NCBI GenBank assembly: GCA_910587715.1
Contig: CAJUMV010000014.1
Span: 19,931 to 83,930 of the forward strand
Origin: an uncultured Lachnospiraceae bacterium
GTDB lineage: Bacteria > Bacillota > Clostridia > Lachnospirales > Lachnospiraceae
DNA length: 64,000 nt
Direction: 5' to 3'
The position numbers were made by a program, and so were the translations under genes. Every line of letters starts with the position of its first letter. The stretch's first letter is position 1. Shown here piece after piece: positions 34,509 to 44,129 of this stretch. The notes under the pieces were generated by a model that worked only from the letters and a program-made list of their open reading frames with translations, did not search any database and was not told the DNA's origin.

Positions 34509-35534
34509 TTATTTCTTATATAAATCATCCAGCTGATGCTTTAACAGCCTGAGATTGCTCACCACTTTTTCATAATCCATTCGTTTCGGACCGATGATGC
34601 CGATGGTTCCCTTCATGCCCTCGTCCAGCTCGTAAGTCGCCGTCACAATACTGCAGTCCTTCATGCCTGCCACCGGCGTCTCGTCGCCGATGTAAACCTG
34701 TATGCCTGTGTTATTATCGCCCGAGAGATTATCCTGCACCAGCTCGCTCAAAAGCTGTTTTTCCTCAAAGGTGGTAATCAGTTCGCTGGCTCTCTCATGG
34801 TCCGCAAGCTCCGGATACTTGAAGAAATTTTTCGTACCACTCGTATAAATCTCTAAATCTTCGTCCGCTTTGATCGCTTCTGCCACCGCGTCTATCACAT
34901 GCGCCACAATCTCGCTGTGAATACCCGCCTGCTGCTTCATGGCTGCAATCATGCTCAGATTAATCTCTTCCAGAGAAAGTCCGTTCAGGTGGGTGTTTAA
35001 AAGGATATTCAGCTTCAAAAGCGTCTCGTCGCTCAATTCCTCGGATACCGTAAGCATGGAGTTCTTAATCACATTTCCCTCTACCACGATAACCGCCAGA
35101 ATCTGTCCGGTGTCAACCCGGGAAAGCTGGATAAATTTCAGCTTATTGCGGTGGTACTGAGGGGCGGAGATCATTGCCGCGTACTCGGTATTGTTGGCGA
35201 GTACCTTTGCTGCCTGCTTGAGAAGGTGGTCCATCTTATCCTCCTTCTTAAGAAGCATCTCCTTCATCTCCTCGACTTCCCGCTCCTTCTCCTCCATCAT
35301 CTTATCCACATAAAGACGATAGCCCTTATCGGAAGGAATCCGACCCGCGGAAGTGTGTGGCTGCAAAATGTAGCCCAGCTCTTCCAAATCCGCCATCTCG
35401 TTCCGAATGGTCGCGGAGCTTAAGTTTAAATCGGTGTACTTGGAGATTGTGCGGCTGCCTACCGGCTCACCTGTCTCCAAGTAGTTTCGGATGATGGCTT
35501 GCAATATGATATATTTTCTTTCGTCCAGCTGCAT
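34509..35534 (-). CDS. hrcA: Heat-inducible repressor HrcA
   Basis: Repressor of class I heat-shock genes that binds CIRCE and is kept active by GroEL. It has an N-terminal winged helix (L-D-E-R-K-Y-I-I-L-Q-A-I, then V-G-S-R-T-I-S and S-S-A-T-I-R-N-E-M) and the HrcA-specific C-terminal domain ending G-P-K-R-M-D-Y. 341 residues. A perfect CIRCE element lies 25 bases before the start, so the gene represses its own operon. Confidence 0.97.
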   Translation of the reverse strand: MQLDERKYIILQAIIRNYLETGEPVGSRTISKYTDLNLSSATIRNEMADLEELGYILQPHTSAGRIPSDKGYRLYVDKMMEEKEREVEEMKEMLLKKEDKMDHLLKQAAKVLANNTEYAAMISAPQYHRNKLKFIQLSRVDTGQILAVIVVEGNVIKNSMLTVSEELSDETLLKLNILLNTHLNGLSLEEINLSMIAAMKQQAGIHSEIVAHVIDAVAEAIKADEDLEIYTSGTKNFFKYPELADHERASELITTFEEKQLLSELVQDNLSGDNNTGIQVYIGDETPVAGMKDCSIVTATYELDEGMKGTIGIIGPKRMDYEKVVSNLRLLKHQLDDLYKK

Positions 35535-35558
35535 ACCACATTCCCTCTTGTCGGATTG

Positions 35559-35585
35559 TTAGCACTCGACTCATTGGAGTGCTAA
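35559..35585. promoter_or_regulatory. CIRCE operator
   Basis: Perfect TTAGCACTC-N9-GAGTGCTAA, the classical HrcA binding site; the arms extend one further base pair on each side. It lies between the promoter and the hrcA start and should control the whole hrcA-grpE-dnaK-dnaJ operon. Confidence 0.97.
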
Positions 35586-35599
35586 CACCTTCTGGTAGT

Positions 35600-35628
35600 A
35601 AGGTATCACTTCTTTTTTCCCTTGTCAA
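35600..35628 (-). promoter_or_regulatory. Promoter of the hrcA operon
   Basis: Minus-strand TTGACA (35623-35628) with TACCTT (35600-35605) at 17 bases. Transcription would start just ahead of the CIRCE element, so the operator lies at the start of the transcript. Confidence 0.6.
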
Positions 35629-35659
35629 CATCTGAGCGGAAAAAATTTTATTAAAAATG

Positions 35660-35705
35660 TATGAAATAAAAAGAACGGTCAATTTAGCATACCCTAAACT
35701 GACCG
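35660..35705 (-). terminator. Terminator of the DUF6465 gene
   Basis: Stem CGGTCA-TTTAG/CTAAA-TGACCG, followed on the minus strand by TTCTTTTTATTTC. It begins 25 bases after the stop codon. Confidence 0.8.
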
Positions 35706-35730
35706 CCCGCATTCTTTCTGACAGGAACGA

Positions 35731-36213
35731 TTAGATATTGAACTGACCTCTCTCCTCGCCGTTAATCACATAGTAAACTACGCTCTCCTCGGGCTTCACA
35801 TAAAGCTCTACGGCTTTGAAATCGCCAACCTTCTTTTTCAAATCATACTTCCACACATCCTTGGCAATCTTTACAAGATCCTCTGTGGTGTATGTCTTGC
35901 CGGAGAACTGTACATGCACGGTCTCCTTTACTGCTGCCTTTCTGGTAGTCGTCGTCTTAGCAGCCGTCTCCTTCTTCGCTGCCGCGGGCTTTCTGCCGGG
36001 CTTTTTCTTCTCCGCCGCAGGCTTTCTGCCGGGTTTCTTTTTCTCTGCCGCGGGCTTTTTCGCCGCTGCTTCCTTTCCTTCTTCTTTCGCCTTCTCAGCT
36101 ACAGGCTCCGTCTTCGCCGCAGGTGCTGCCCCAGATGTCGCTGCCGTCGTTGTCTTTGTATCTGCCGCTTTGCTAGCTTCCGGTGTTGCAACCGGCTTCT
36201 TGATTTCTGCCAT
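35731..36213 (-). CDS. Lys/Ala-rich DUF6465 family protein
   Basis: A 160-residue protein in two parts. Residues 1-95 are disordered, Ala/Lys/Thr-rich and strongly basic, with tandem K-K-K-P-G-R-K-P-A-A units that resemble histone H1 tails or AT-hook-like DNA contacts (the core is PGRKP rather than GRP). Residues 96-160 form a small folded domain (V-Q-F-S-G-K-T-Y-T-T-E-D-L) that fits DUF6465. Function is unknown; DNA or RNA binding is an inference from charge. It has its own promoter and terminator. Confidence 0.8.
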   Translation of the reverse strand: MAEIKKPVATPEASKAADTKTTTAATSGAAPAAKTEPVAEKAKEEGKEAAAKKPAAEKKKPGRKPAAEKKKPGRKPAAAKKETAAKTTTTRKAAVKETVHVQFSGKTYTTEDLVKIAKDVWKYDLKKKVGDFKAVELYVKPEESVVYYVINGEERGQFNI

Positions 36214-36323
36214 GAGTAATCTCCTTCCCCACTTTCACTACTACTTTTTCATAATTCCGATATGTTAGCTGTAACGCCATGCATCCCCGCAAAACCTGCC
36301 TGCTACATGACCCTGATATTTGT

Positions 36324-36352
36324 ATCTTATCTCAATAAAACGGGGCTGTCAA
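36324..36352 (-). promoter_or_regulatory. Promoter of the DUF6465 gene
   Basis: Minus-strand TTGACA (36347-36352) and TAAGAT (36324-36329) with a 17-base spacer, about 110 bases before the start codon. Near-consensus elements suggest strong expression. Confidence 0.75.
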
Positions 36353-36443
36353 CTAACAATCTGTAACAAATAGTTAATTTTTTATCATATAATCTTATAC
36401 GAATTGACCGAAACAGTCCCAAAAAACGCTCCATTTTACGCCT

Positions 36444-37268
36444 TCATGCCAGCGCAAAGTATAAAAGCACCAGTGCGCCGAGCAAAATTCTGTACCAGCC
36501 GAAAACTTTAAAATCATGCTTTTTGATATAGCCCATCAGGAAACGGATCACCGCCACGGACACTACAAAAGCCACCGCCATTCCCACCGCCAGAATGACA
36601 ATTTCCTCTCCTGTAAAGGAAAATCCGAACTTTAAAAGCTTAAGCAGACTCGCGCCTAACATAACGGGAATCGCCAGAAAGAAAGTAAACTCCGCCGCCA
36701 CGGTTCTCGACACGCCGATTAGCAGCGCCCCCACAATGGTTGCGCCGGAGCGGGAGGTTCCCGGGAACACCGCCGCTATCAGCTGAAAAACGCCAATCAT
36801 CAGCGCGGTCTGGTATGTAATATCGCCAAGTTCCGTAATCTTGGGCGTCATAGTCTTATTCCTGTTTTCAATCAAGATAAAGGCGATACCGAATACAATC
36901 AGCGCGATTGCCACGCACCACGGATTATAAAAAAGCGCGTCGAGCACATCGTCAAAGGCAAGTCCCACGACTGCCGCCGGAACACATGCCACGAGAATTT
37001 TAAACCAAAGCACGAAAATGTCCTTCTGCACCACCGGCTTCTCCCGAAAGCGGAAGGGAAATATTTTATTCCAGAAAAGAAGCACCACCGCCAGAATCGC
37101 CCCGAGCTGGATGACAACCAAAAACATCTCCCAGAAATCCTCACTCACGTTCAGGGTCACAAACTCATTCAAAAGTATCATATGTCCGGTGCTGCTGATG
37201 GGGAGCCATTCCGTAATGCCCTCCACGATACCGAAAAGCACCGCCTTTAAAATTTCTATGATATCCAT
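36444..37268 (-). CDS. uppP: Undecaprenyl-diphosphatase UppP (BacA)
   Basis: Membrane phosphatase that recycles undecaprenyl pyrophosphate for cell-wall synthesis; overexpression gives bacitracin resistance. Eight hydrophobic segments and both signature motifs are present: E-G-I-T-E-W-L-P-I-S-S-T-G-H near residue 16 and P-G-T-S-R-S-G-A-T near residue 170. 274 residues. It follows the patatin gene by 10 nt. Confidence 0.96.
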   Translation of the reverse strand: MDIIEILKAVLFGIVEGITEWLPISSTGHMILLNEFVTLNVSEDFWEMFLVVIQLGAILAVVLLFWNKIFPFRFREKPVVQKDIFVLWFKILVACVPAAVVGLAFDDVLDALFYNPWCVAIALIVFGIAFILIENRNKTMTPKITELGDITYQTALMIGVFQLIAAVFPGTSRSGATIVGALLIGVSRTVAAEFTFFLAIPVMLGASLLKLLKFGFSFTGEEIVILAVGMAVAFVVSVAVIRFLMGYIKKHDFKVFGWYRILLGALVLLYFALA

Positions 37269-37278
37269 GTTTCCCTCC

Positions 37279-38130
37279 CTACTCCAGATACTCTAATAAA
37301 TCCAAATAACATTCCTGCGCGTCGCGATAGCCCTCCTCATAGAGCGCCATCATCTTTTCCCTATCCTTCTCAATCCTGCCGACTTCGCTTTTGCGTTTCG
37401 GGCGGATGACGAACAGCTCACCTTTTTCTTTCTTTTCTTCTATATATTGTACTGTGGCATTGTAGGAAAGATGCCTTTCGCGCATCAGTTCGTACACTTG
37501 CGGGTACCGCAGATACCGTGCTCTCACCAGCGCAAGTTCCGCTCCGGCGGGCTGTCTGACAAAGCCCTCCTCTTTGGTCATGATCACCACGTTTTTCCTG
37601 TTGCCGTCCTGTATGGACTTCCTGATTGGAATCGAATCACTGATGCCGCCGTCCAGATAAAGCCTGCCGTCTATCTTTACATTCCGCGATACCAGCGGCA
37701 GGGAGCTTGACGCCCGCACCGCTATAATATCTTCCCGCAAATCTTTCATCGGAAGATAAGCCGGCTTTCCCGTCTCAATATCCGTCGCCACCGCAAAAGC
37801 CCTGCCCTCAAATTTCGCCGCCGCATCAAAATCATATGGGTCAAGATAATTCGGAATCAGGTTATAATTCATATCCACCCCGAAGAGATCGCCTGTCGTA
37901 AAAAGGCTCCACTTCCCGCAATACTGCTTCATATCCAGATAATTCACGCCGATGCGTAACGACCGTCCCCTCTGTCCGGACATATAATTGCAAAGATGAC
38001 ACGCCCCCGCCGACACACCGTAATTGTCGGAAAACGCAATCTCTTTCTCCATAAAATAATCCAGAACGCCGGCGGTGTAAATGCCCTTCATGCCGCCGCC
38101 CTCCAGAACCAGTCCTGCCTGATACATCAT
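37279..38130 (-). CDS. Patatin-like phospholipase family protein
   Basis: A 283-residue predicted lipid acyl hydrolase of the bacterial patatin/RssA group. It has the oxyanion loop G-G-G-M-K-G (about 11-16), nucleophile Ser in G-V-S-A-G (about 39-43) and the dyad Asp in D-G-G-I-S (near 160). No signal peptide is seen, so it is cytoplasmic. Substrate unknown. It is packed between an aminotransferase and uppP, suggesting co-transcription, possibly for membrane lipid turnover. Confidence 0.9.
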   Translation of the reverse strand: MMYQAGLVLEGGGMKGIYTAGVLDYFMEKEIAFSDNYGVSAGACHLCNYMSGQRGRSLRIGVNYLDMKQYCGKWSLFTTGDLFGVDMNYNLIPNYLDPYDFDAAAKFEGRAFAVATDIETGKPAYLPMKDLREDIIAVRASSSLPLVSRNVKIDGRLYLDGGISDSIPIRKSIQDGNRKNVVIMTKEEGFVRQPAGAELALVRARYLRYPQVYELMRERHLSYNATVQYIEEKKEKGELFVIRPKRKSEVGRIEKDREKMMALYEEGYRDAQECYLDLLEYLE

Positions 38131-38152
38131 AGTAAAACTTCCTTCCCGAAAC

Positions 38153-39337
38153 TTAGTAAGTTTCTTTCATAAACCTCCGGAATGCCTCCAGCGACCGCTC
38201 CACCTTCTCCGTGTCGATACAGTAAGCAATTCTAAAATACCCTTTCACCCCGAAGCTGTCGCTGGGCACGAGAATCAGGTCATACTTCTTCGCCTTTTCG
38301 GAAAAAGCAATCGCATCCGGCTCCGGCGATTTCGGGAACATGTAGAAAGTGCCGCCCGGACGCACGCACTCGAAACCGAGCGTCGTAAGTTCCTTATATA
38401 ATATGTTCATGTTCGTCTCATAGACCGAGAGGTCCGCCGTCAGGTCAAGCACTTCCGCCACCGCAAGCTGAATGATGGAGGGCGGACAGTTGTGCCCTGT
38501 TCCTCTGGAAATCTGACTGCACATCACGCTGATAATGTCCGCATCCGTACACTTCGGATTCACCGCCACATAGCCGATCCGCTCTCCCGGCAGGGAAAGG
38601 GATTTGGAGAAAGAGTAGCAGGAAAGGGAATTGTCATAAAATTTGGAAGGATAAGGCGCATCCACCCCCGCAAACACAATCTCCCGGTAAGGCTCGTCGG
38701 AAATCAGGAAAATGTCGTGACCGTACTGTTTCTGCTTCTCCTCCATAATCCGCGCAAGCTCTTTTATGGTCTCCATGGAATAGACCATACCCGAGGGGTT
38801 GTTCGGCGTATTGATCAAAACCGCCATCACCTTCTCCGTCAGCATCTCCTCAAACGCCTCAAAGTTAATCTGGAAGTTTTCGGTGTCCGCCGGCACCACC
38901 TTAAGCACCGCCCCTGTCAGATTCACATAAGGCGCATACTCCGGAAAATAGGGCGCAAAGATAATCACCTCATTTCCCGGCTCCGTCACACACCGCACCG
39001 CATGGGCAATCGCCCCCGCCGCGCCGGTGGTCATAAAAATGTGATTGCCCGTGTAATTCATCCCAAATCTCTTGTTGAGGGAAGCCGCCACCTTATCCCT
39101 GACGGACGGAATGCCCAGACTCTGGCTGTAGCCGTGCAGCTCCATGGAATCCTTCTCCTGCAGCAGCTTTATCATCACATCCGTAAACTCCTGCGGCACC
39201 GGCACCGACGGGTTCCCCAGACTGAAATCAAATACATTCTCATATCCAATCTCCTGCCCCCTCGCCGTCGCAAACTCCGAAAGCTGCCGAATCACCGATT
39301 TTCCCTGCAGCATGTCCTTATATTTTTGTACGATCAT
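38153..39337 (-). CDS. Class I/II pyridoxal-phosphate aminotransferase
   Basis: A 394-residue fold-type I aminotransferase. Visible are F-S-L-G-N-P-S, the substrate-side N-N-P-S-G (near 178), S-D-E-P-Y (near 213) and the PLP lysine in S-F-S-K-S-L-S-L-P-G-E-R-I-G (near 245). Substrate specificity (aspartate, aromatic or alanine) cannot be fixed from sequence alone. GGAG lies upstream of the ATG. Confidence 0.92.
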   Translation of the reverse strand: MIVQKYKDMLQGKSVIRQLSEFATARGQEIGYENVFDFSLGNPSVPVPQEFTDVMIKLLQEKDSMELHGYSQSLGIPSVRDKVAASLNKRFGMNYTGNHIFMTTGAAGAIAHAVRCVTEPGNEVIIFAPYFPEYAPYVNLTGAVLKVVPADTENFQINFEAFEEMLTEKVMAVLINTPNNPSGMVYSMETIKELARIMEEKQKQYGHDIFLISDEPYREIVFAGVDAPYPSKFYDNSLSCYSFSKSLSLPGERIGYVAVNPKCTDADIISVMCSQISRGTGHNCPPSIIQLAVAEVLDLTADLSVYETNMNILYKELTTLGFECVRPGGTFYMFPKSPEPDAIAFSEKAKKYDLILVPSDSFGVKGYFRIAYCIDTEKVERSLEAFRRFMKETY

Positions 39338-39363
39338 AGCTCATTCTCCATTTCTGTTTGTAT

Positions 39364-41574
39364 TTACTTTGCCTTCAAATGCAGCAGCCGCGCCTTGAAA
39401 TCCCCACTGATTGGCGGCACATTGATTCCCGCATAGTGCAGCGTATCGCCCCTGTATTCGATCTGCCGGATTTCCTGCCAATCCTCCGTATTCTCAATCA
39501 CATAGGTTTTCTCCGGATCAAGCCCCGGAATGCGGATTCTCCTGCTATGAACATTAGGCTGTCCCAACACTTGCACATAGGTGACAAGCGCCTCGCTCTT
39601 ATCCTTCGCCACCACCGCGTAGCAGTCGTAAAAATGATTCTCCGCGTAACGCGCGATACGGTAATAATCGCCCTGCCGCACCAAATCATTATATTTATGG
39701 TACATCGCCACCTGAGCCGGTATCATGTTCCGATCCGCCTCGGGAATCTTCGTCACATCCAGCTCATAGCCGAAGGTGCCCGCCAGCGCCACATAGCCCC
39801 TCGTCTCAAAGGGCGTCGTCCTGCCCACCGTGTGGTTCGGGCAGTCGGACACATGCGCGCCCATCGTGGAAAGCGGATAAATCAGCGCCGTGCCTGCCTG
39901 AATCGACAGCCGCTCGATGGCGTCCGCGTCATCCGAACACCAAATCTGAGGACTGTAATAAAGCATACCCGGATCGAATCTTGCCCCGCCGCCGGAACAG
40001 TTCTCCAAAAGAAGATGTGGGAAGTCCGTAATTAGCCGCTCCTGCATCTCATAGAGTGCAAGGGTCTGCCTGTGCACCAGCTCGCCCTGTCTGTCCGCCG
40101 GAAGACCGAAGCTGCCGAAATCAGAAAGCTGTCTGTTCATATCCCATTTCACATACTCGATATTCGCACTGTGAAGCACAGCCGCAATCCTGTCGTAAAT
40201 GCAGTCGCGCACTTCCTTTCTTGTCAAATCCAGCACGTACTGATTTCTTGCCAAACTCCCCACCCTGCCGGGAATCTGAATCGCCCAGTCAGGATGTTCT
40301 TTATACAAATCGGAATCGGGGGAAATCATTTCCGGCTCCACCCAGATACCGAATTTCATCCCCAGCTTGTTGACTTCGTCCACCAGATATTTCAATCCGC
40401 CTTTCATCTTGGACTCATTCACAAACCAATCACCCAGACTAGAATTGTCGTCATCTCTGTGACCGAACCACCCGTCGTCCATCACGAGCATTTCTATACC
40501 GAGCGCGGACGCCTGCCTTGCAATATCTAAGAGCTTATCCGTATCAAAGTCAAAGTAGGTCGCCTCCCAGTTGTTGATCAGAATCGGTCGTTTGTTGTCC
40601 TTATAAATGCCTCGAATCAGGTGATTCCGGTACAGCTCGTGGAAGTTTCTCGTCATGCCGCCAAGTCCCTCCGCGGAGTACATGCAGATTACCTCAGGTG
40701 CCTGAAAGCTCCCGCCGGACTCCAATTTCCAGCAGAAATTCTCCGGATGAATGCCCATCATCGCGCGGATGCTGCCAAACTGGCTCTCCTCAATCTGCGC
40801 GATAAAATTGCCGGAGTAGACGAAGTTCATGGCGTAAACATCGCCCGTTTCCTCCGTCGCCGTCTTACTCTTCCATGCCATAAAAGGGTGCTCCTGATGG
40901 CTGGACTCCCCGCGCACCGATCCGACGCTCTGCTTGCCCTTCCGAATCGGATACGTCTCAATTGCCCGCTCTCTCGCCCAGGAACCATGCAGGGTAATCA
41001 TCTCGTAATCGTCATTATCCATATCGATACAGGCGGATAACACTTTCGTCAGATAAACCGCTTCGCTGCCGTTATTTATCACTTTCACGCTTCTGGCAAT
41101 CGCATCCGTGTCCGCAAAAACGCTGTAGGAGAGAACTACCTGCAATTTCAATACCGGGTCTTCACAGGTAATCTCCAGCGTCCTGCACTCGCCCTTTCCG
41201 CCGAAGGTCGCCGGGAGCCCATCAAGCGCTTCTTTTCCGTCATAAATACGATGGGACACATAGGAAAGGGAAACGCCCGTGTGCCCGGACAGCGTGCGCA
41301 CAGAGAGCGTCCCTTCTCTGTAATCGCCCAGATTGTGTCCCGTATATTCCATCGGAAACGTATCTAAAAAGGAAGTTCTGTCTCTATTGTTTTCCGAGGG
41401 CACAAAAGGCGGCTCCCCCGTGCGCATCAAATACGCCAGGTCATCCGAGCCAAGGCTTCTGCCGTAATACACATGTCCGAGAAAGTTCTCCTCGTCCACC
41501 ACGCCGATGCAGTAACTCGTGTGGGGCGTGTCCAGTTTAAAAACTCTGTTTTTTTCATTGTAAGTAATGTTCAT
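39364..41574 (-). CDS. Alpha-galactosidase (GH36)
   Basis: A 736-residue glycoside hydrolase family 36 enzyme that releases terminal alpha-galactose from raffinose-type sugars and melibiose. An N-terminal beta-sandwich is followed by the TIM barrel with N-W-E-A-T-Y-F-D-F and D-D-G-W-F, the nucleophile Asp in Y-V-K-W-D-M-N-R, and the acid/base Asp in S-D-D-A-D-A-I-E. There is no signal peptide, so it acts on imported sugar. It lies beside glycerol kinase and a PfkB sugar kinase. Confidence 0.95.
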   Translation of the reverse strand: MNITYNEKNRVFKLDTPHTSYCIGVVDEENFLGHVYYGRSLGSDDLAYLMRTGEPPFVPSENNRDRTSFLDTFPMEYTGHNLGDYREGTLSVRTLSGHTGVSLSYVSHRIYDGKEALDGLPATFGGKGECRTLEITCEDPVLKLQVVLSYSVFADTDAIARSVKVINNGSEAVYLTKVLSACIDMDNDDYEMITLHGSWARERAIETYPIRKGKQSVGSVRGESSHQEHPFMAWKSKTATEETGDVYAMNFVYSGNFIAQIEESQFGSIRAMMGIHPENFCWKLESGGSFQAPEVICMYSAEGLGGMTRNFHELYRNHLIRGIYKDNKRPILINNWEATYFDFDTDKLLDIARQASALGIEMLVMDDGWFGHRDDDNSSLGDWFVNESKMKGGLKYLVDEVNKLGMKFGIWVEPEMISPDSDLYKEHPDWAIQIPGRVGSLARNQYVLDLTRKEVRDCIYDRIAAVLHSANIEYVKWDMNRQLSDFGSFGLPADRQGELVHRQTLALYEMQERLITDFPHLLLENCSGGGARFDPGMLYYSPQIWCSDDADAIERLSIQAGTALIYPLSTMGAHVSDCPNHTVGRTTPFETRGYVALAGTFGYELDVTKIPEADRNMIPAQVAMYHKYNDLVRQGDYYRIARYAENHFYDCYAVVAKDKSEALVTYVQVLGQPNVHSRRIRIPGLDPEKTYVIENTEDWQEIRQIEYRGDTLHYAGINVPPISGDFKARLLHLKAK

Positions 41575-41589
41575 GATTTCATTTCCTTT

Positions 41590-43086
41590 CTATATATCCT
41601 CCGCCCATGCAAGCGCACATCTGACGGCGCGTTTCCATCCTTTTACAAGCTGCTCCCTTGTCTTTTCTTCCATCGTCACGTCAAACCGCTTTCCGAGCTG
41701 CCAGTTTTCACTAAGCTCCTCCGTGCTCTTCCAATACCCTACCGAAAGTCCCGCCAGATACGCCGCGCCCAGAGCCGTCGTCTCGATACAGCTCGGACGG
41801 TGTACCGCCTGCCCCGTGATATCCGCCTGAAACTGCATCAGGAAATCGTTGGCGCTGGCGCCGCCATCCACTTTAAGCTCGCTAAGAGGAATCCCGGCGT
41901 CCTTCTCCATCGCCTTCAGCACGTCCATCGACTGATAGGCAATGGACTCTAACACCGCCCGCACAAAATGCTCTTTCTGGCAGCCTCTCGTGATGCCCAC
42001 CACAGTACCGCGCGCATACGGGTTCCAGTAAGGCGTTCCCATGCCCACAAAAGCGGGCACCACATAAACGCCGTTTGTATCAGGCACGCGCATGGCATAC
42101 TTTTCGGAATGCTGCGCTATCTTCATCATCCGCATTTCGTCCCGCATCCACTGTACCGCCGCGCCCGCCACAAACACGCTGCCCTCCAGCGCATACGACG
42201 GTTCGGAAGTATGCCCCGCCGCCATGGTAGTGAGCAGACCGCTCTCGGAAGCGATTGCATCTCTGCCCGTATGCATGAGCAGAAAGCATCCCGTCCCGTA
42301 TGTATTTTTCACCTGCCCCGGCGCAAAACAGCACTGACCGAAAAGCGCCGCCTGCTGGTCGCCCGCCGCACCCGCAATGGGAACGGGAGCGCCGAAGATA
42401 CTCATATCGCTTTCACCGAATACCGTACCGGACGGCTTCACTTCGGGCAGCATCTGCTTAGGAATCCGCAGCATGGAAAGCAGCTCCTCATCCCATGCCA
42501 GCGTATGAATGTTATAGAGCATGGTGCGGGAAGCGTTGGTATAATCGGTAGCATGAACTGCTCCTTTCGTGAGCTTCCAGATGAGCCACGAGTCCACCGT
42601 GCCAAACAGCAGTTCCCCGCGCCCGGCTCTCTCCCGCGCGCCTTCCACATGATCTAAAATCCAGGCAATTTTGCTCCCTGAAAAATAGGCGTCCGGCACA
42701 AGCCCCGTCTTGGCGCGTATCATGTCCGTATAGCCCTGCGCTTTCAGCCCGTCTATAAATTCCGCCGTTCTGCGGCACTGCCACACGATTGCATTGTACA
42801 CCGGCTCCCCGGTTTCTCTGTCCCACACGATCGTCGTCTCGCGCTGGTTCGTGATGCCGATACCCGCAAGCTGCGAAGCATCCGCACCGATATTTGCCAT
42901 CGCTTCGATAGCTACCGCCAGCTGTGACGCCCATATCTCGCGCGGATTATGCTCCACCCAGCCCGCCTGCGGGTAAATCTGGGTAAACTCCTTCTGCGCC
43001 ATACTGCAGATATTCCCTTGTTTATCAAACAAAATACAGCGGGAGCTGGTCGTCCCCTGGTCTAATGCCATAATATATCGCTGCAT
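41590..43086 (-). CDS. glpK: Glycerol kinase
   Basis: FGGY-family kinase making glycerol-3-phosphate from glycerol and ATP; 498 residues. Markers: Y-I-M-A-L-D-Q-G-T-T-S-S-R at the N-terminus, G-I-T-N-Q-R-E-T, and A-G-D-Q-Q-A-A-L-F-G-Q near 260. ATG 43086 is supported by GGAGG upstream. No glycerol facilitator or glycerol-3-phosphate dehydrogenase gene is nearby. The alpha-galactosidase gene follows after 15 nt, so co-transcription is likely; free glycerol could come from galactosylglycerol (inference). Confidence 0.95.
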   Translation of the reverse strand: MQRYIMALDQGTTSSRCILFDKQGNICSMAQKEFTQIYPQAGWVEHNPREIWASQLAVAIEAMANIGADASQLAGIGITNQRETTIVWDRETGEPVYNAIVWQCRRTAEFIDGLKAQGYTDMIRAKTGLVPDAYFSGSKIAWILDHVEGARERAGRGELLFGTVDSWLIWKLTKGAVHATDYTNASRTMLYNIHTLAWDEELLSMLRIPKQMLPEVKPSGTVFGESDMSIFGAPVPIAGAAGDQQAALFGQCCFAPGQVKNTYGTGCFLLMHTGRDAIASESGLLTTMAAGHTSEPSYALEGSVFVAGAAVQWMRDEMRMMKIAQHSEKYAMRVPDTNGVYVVPAFVGMGTPYWNPYARGTVVGITRGCQKEHFVRAVLESIAYQSMDVLKAMEKDAGIPLSELKVDGGASANDFLMQFQADITGQAVHRPSCIETTALGAAYLAGLSVGYWKSTEELSENWQLGKRFDVTMEEKTREQLVKGWKRAVRCALAWAEDI

Positions 43087-43181
43087 CCTTACCTCCTGCA
43101 AAATACTTTATTCAGTATATAATACTTGGCGGCAGTTCGTCTATAGTTATCTTCCCGGCATCCGCCGCCTTGTTGCGCTTT

Positions 43182-44093
43182 CTATCCTGTTTTTATGCTT
43201 CTATATACAGCTTCCACCTCTTCCCTCGTCGCCAGCGTTTCGGAAAATGCGCTGGCGCTTCCCGCGGAAACACCCATCCGAAAAGCGTGCTCATAGTCCT
43301 TTTTCTGTGTCCACCCCGCAAGGAAACCCGCCACCATGGAATCTCCTGCTCCCACAGCGTTCACCAGCGTCCCTTCCGGCGCCGGAAGCTCGTGCACATC
43401 CCCCGCCGCATCCACCAGAACCGCACCCTGTCCGGACATGGATACAAGCACGTTCTCCGCGCCTGCTTCCCGCAGCTTCCTTGCATAAGGAATCACTTCC
43501 TGCCTTGTGTGCAGCTCTACGCCGAACATTTCTCCCAGCTCGTGATTGTTTGGTTTCACCAGAAACGGCTGGTAGCGCAGCACATTTAAAAGAAGCTCCT
43601 TCGTGGCATCAACCACAAACAAAATACCCCTTCCGGAAAGCCGTCCTAAAATATCGCTGTAAATGGAGTCCGGCAGACATTTGGGAATGCTGCCCGCCAG
43701 AACAAGAACATCCCCCGCCTGCAGCCGCTCCAGTTTCACATAAAGCTGTTCCACGCAGCTTTTCGTAATATCCGGTCCCATGCCGTTAATTTCCGTACCG
43801 TCATAGTCCTTCAGCTTGACATTGATTCTGGAAAAGCCATTATCCACACGAATGAAATCCGTGTGAAGTCCCATAGCCGCCGTTTCCTTCTCAATCTTTT
43901 CTCCCGTAAAGCCGGCAATAAATCCAAGCGCCGTATTCTCGATTCCGAGGTTGCTTAACACAATGGAAACATTGATGCCTTTCCCGCCGGGAAAAAGCTG
44001 CTCCCCAACCGTACGGTTTGTCATGCCCATGGTAAATCCGTGCATAGATACAATATAGTCTAAGGACGGATTAAATGTCACCGTGTAAATCAT
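43182..44093 (-). CDS. PfkB family sugar-phosphate kinase (1-phosphofructokinase/tagatose-6-P kinase type)
   Basis: A 303-residue PfkB kinase of the FruK/LacC branch: opening M-I-Y-T-V-T-F-N-P-S-L-D, the G-G-K-G-I-N-V-S motif (about 36-43), and the catalytic N-A-V-G-A-G-D-S near residue 247. No fructose PTS gene is adjacent, so fruK is not certain; the galactoside genes nearby leave tagatose-6-phosphate kinase open. ATG 44093 begins the conserved strand; the open frame upstream has no ribosome site. Confidence 0.85.
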   Translation of the reverse strand: MIYTVTFNPSLDYIVSMHGFTMGMTNRTVGEQLFPGGKGINVSIVLSNLGIENTALGFIAGFTGEKIEKETAAMGLHTDFIRVDNGFSRINVKLKDYDGTEINGMGPDITKSCVEQLYVKLERLQAGDVLVLAGSIPKCLPDSIYSDILGRLSGRGILFVVDATKELLLNVLRYQPFLVKPNNHELGEMFGVELHTRQEVIPYARKLREAGAENVLVSMSGQGAVLVDAAGDVHELPAPEGTLVNAVGAGDSMVAGFLAGWTQKKDYEHAFRMGVSAGSASAFSETLATREEVEAVYRSIKTG

Positions 44094-44129
44094 AGGTCCT
44101 GCCCTCTCTAAACATGGTATGTCTTTTTT

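Noticed and set aside
35467..35712. Minus-strand open frame covering the hrcA promoter
   Set aside because: It spans the CIRCE element and promoter, has no ribosome site and ends inside hrcA.
38492..39436. Plus-strand open frame of 314 codons
   Set aside because: Antisense to the aminotransferase gene; no ribosome site and His/Arg-rich shadow composition.
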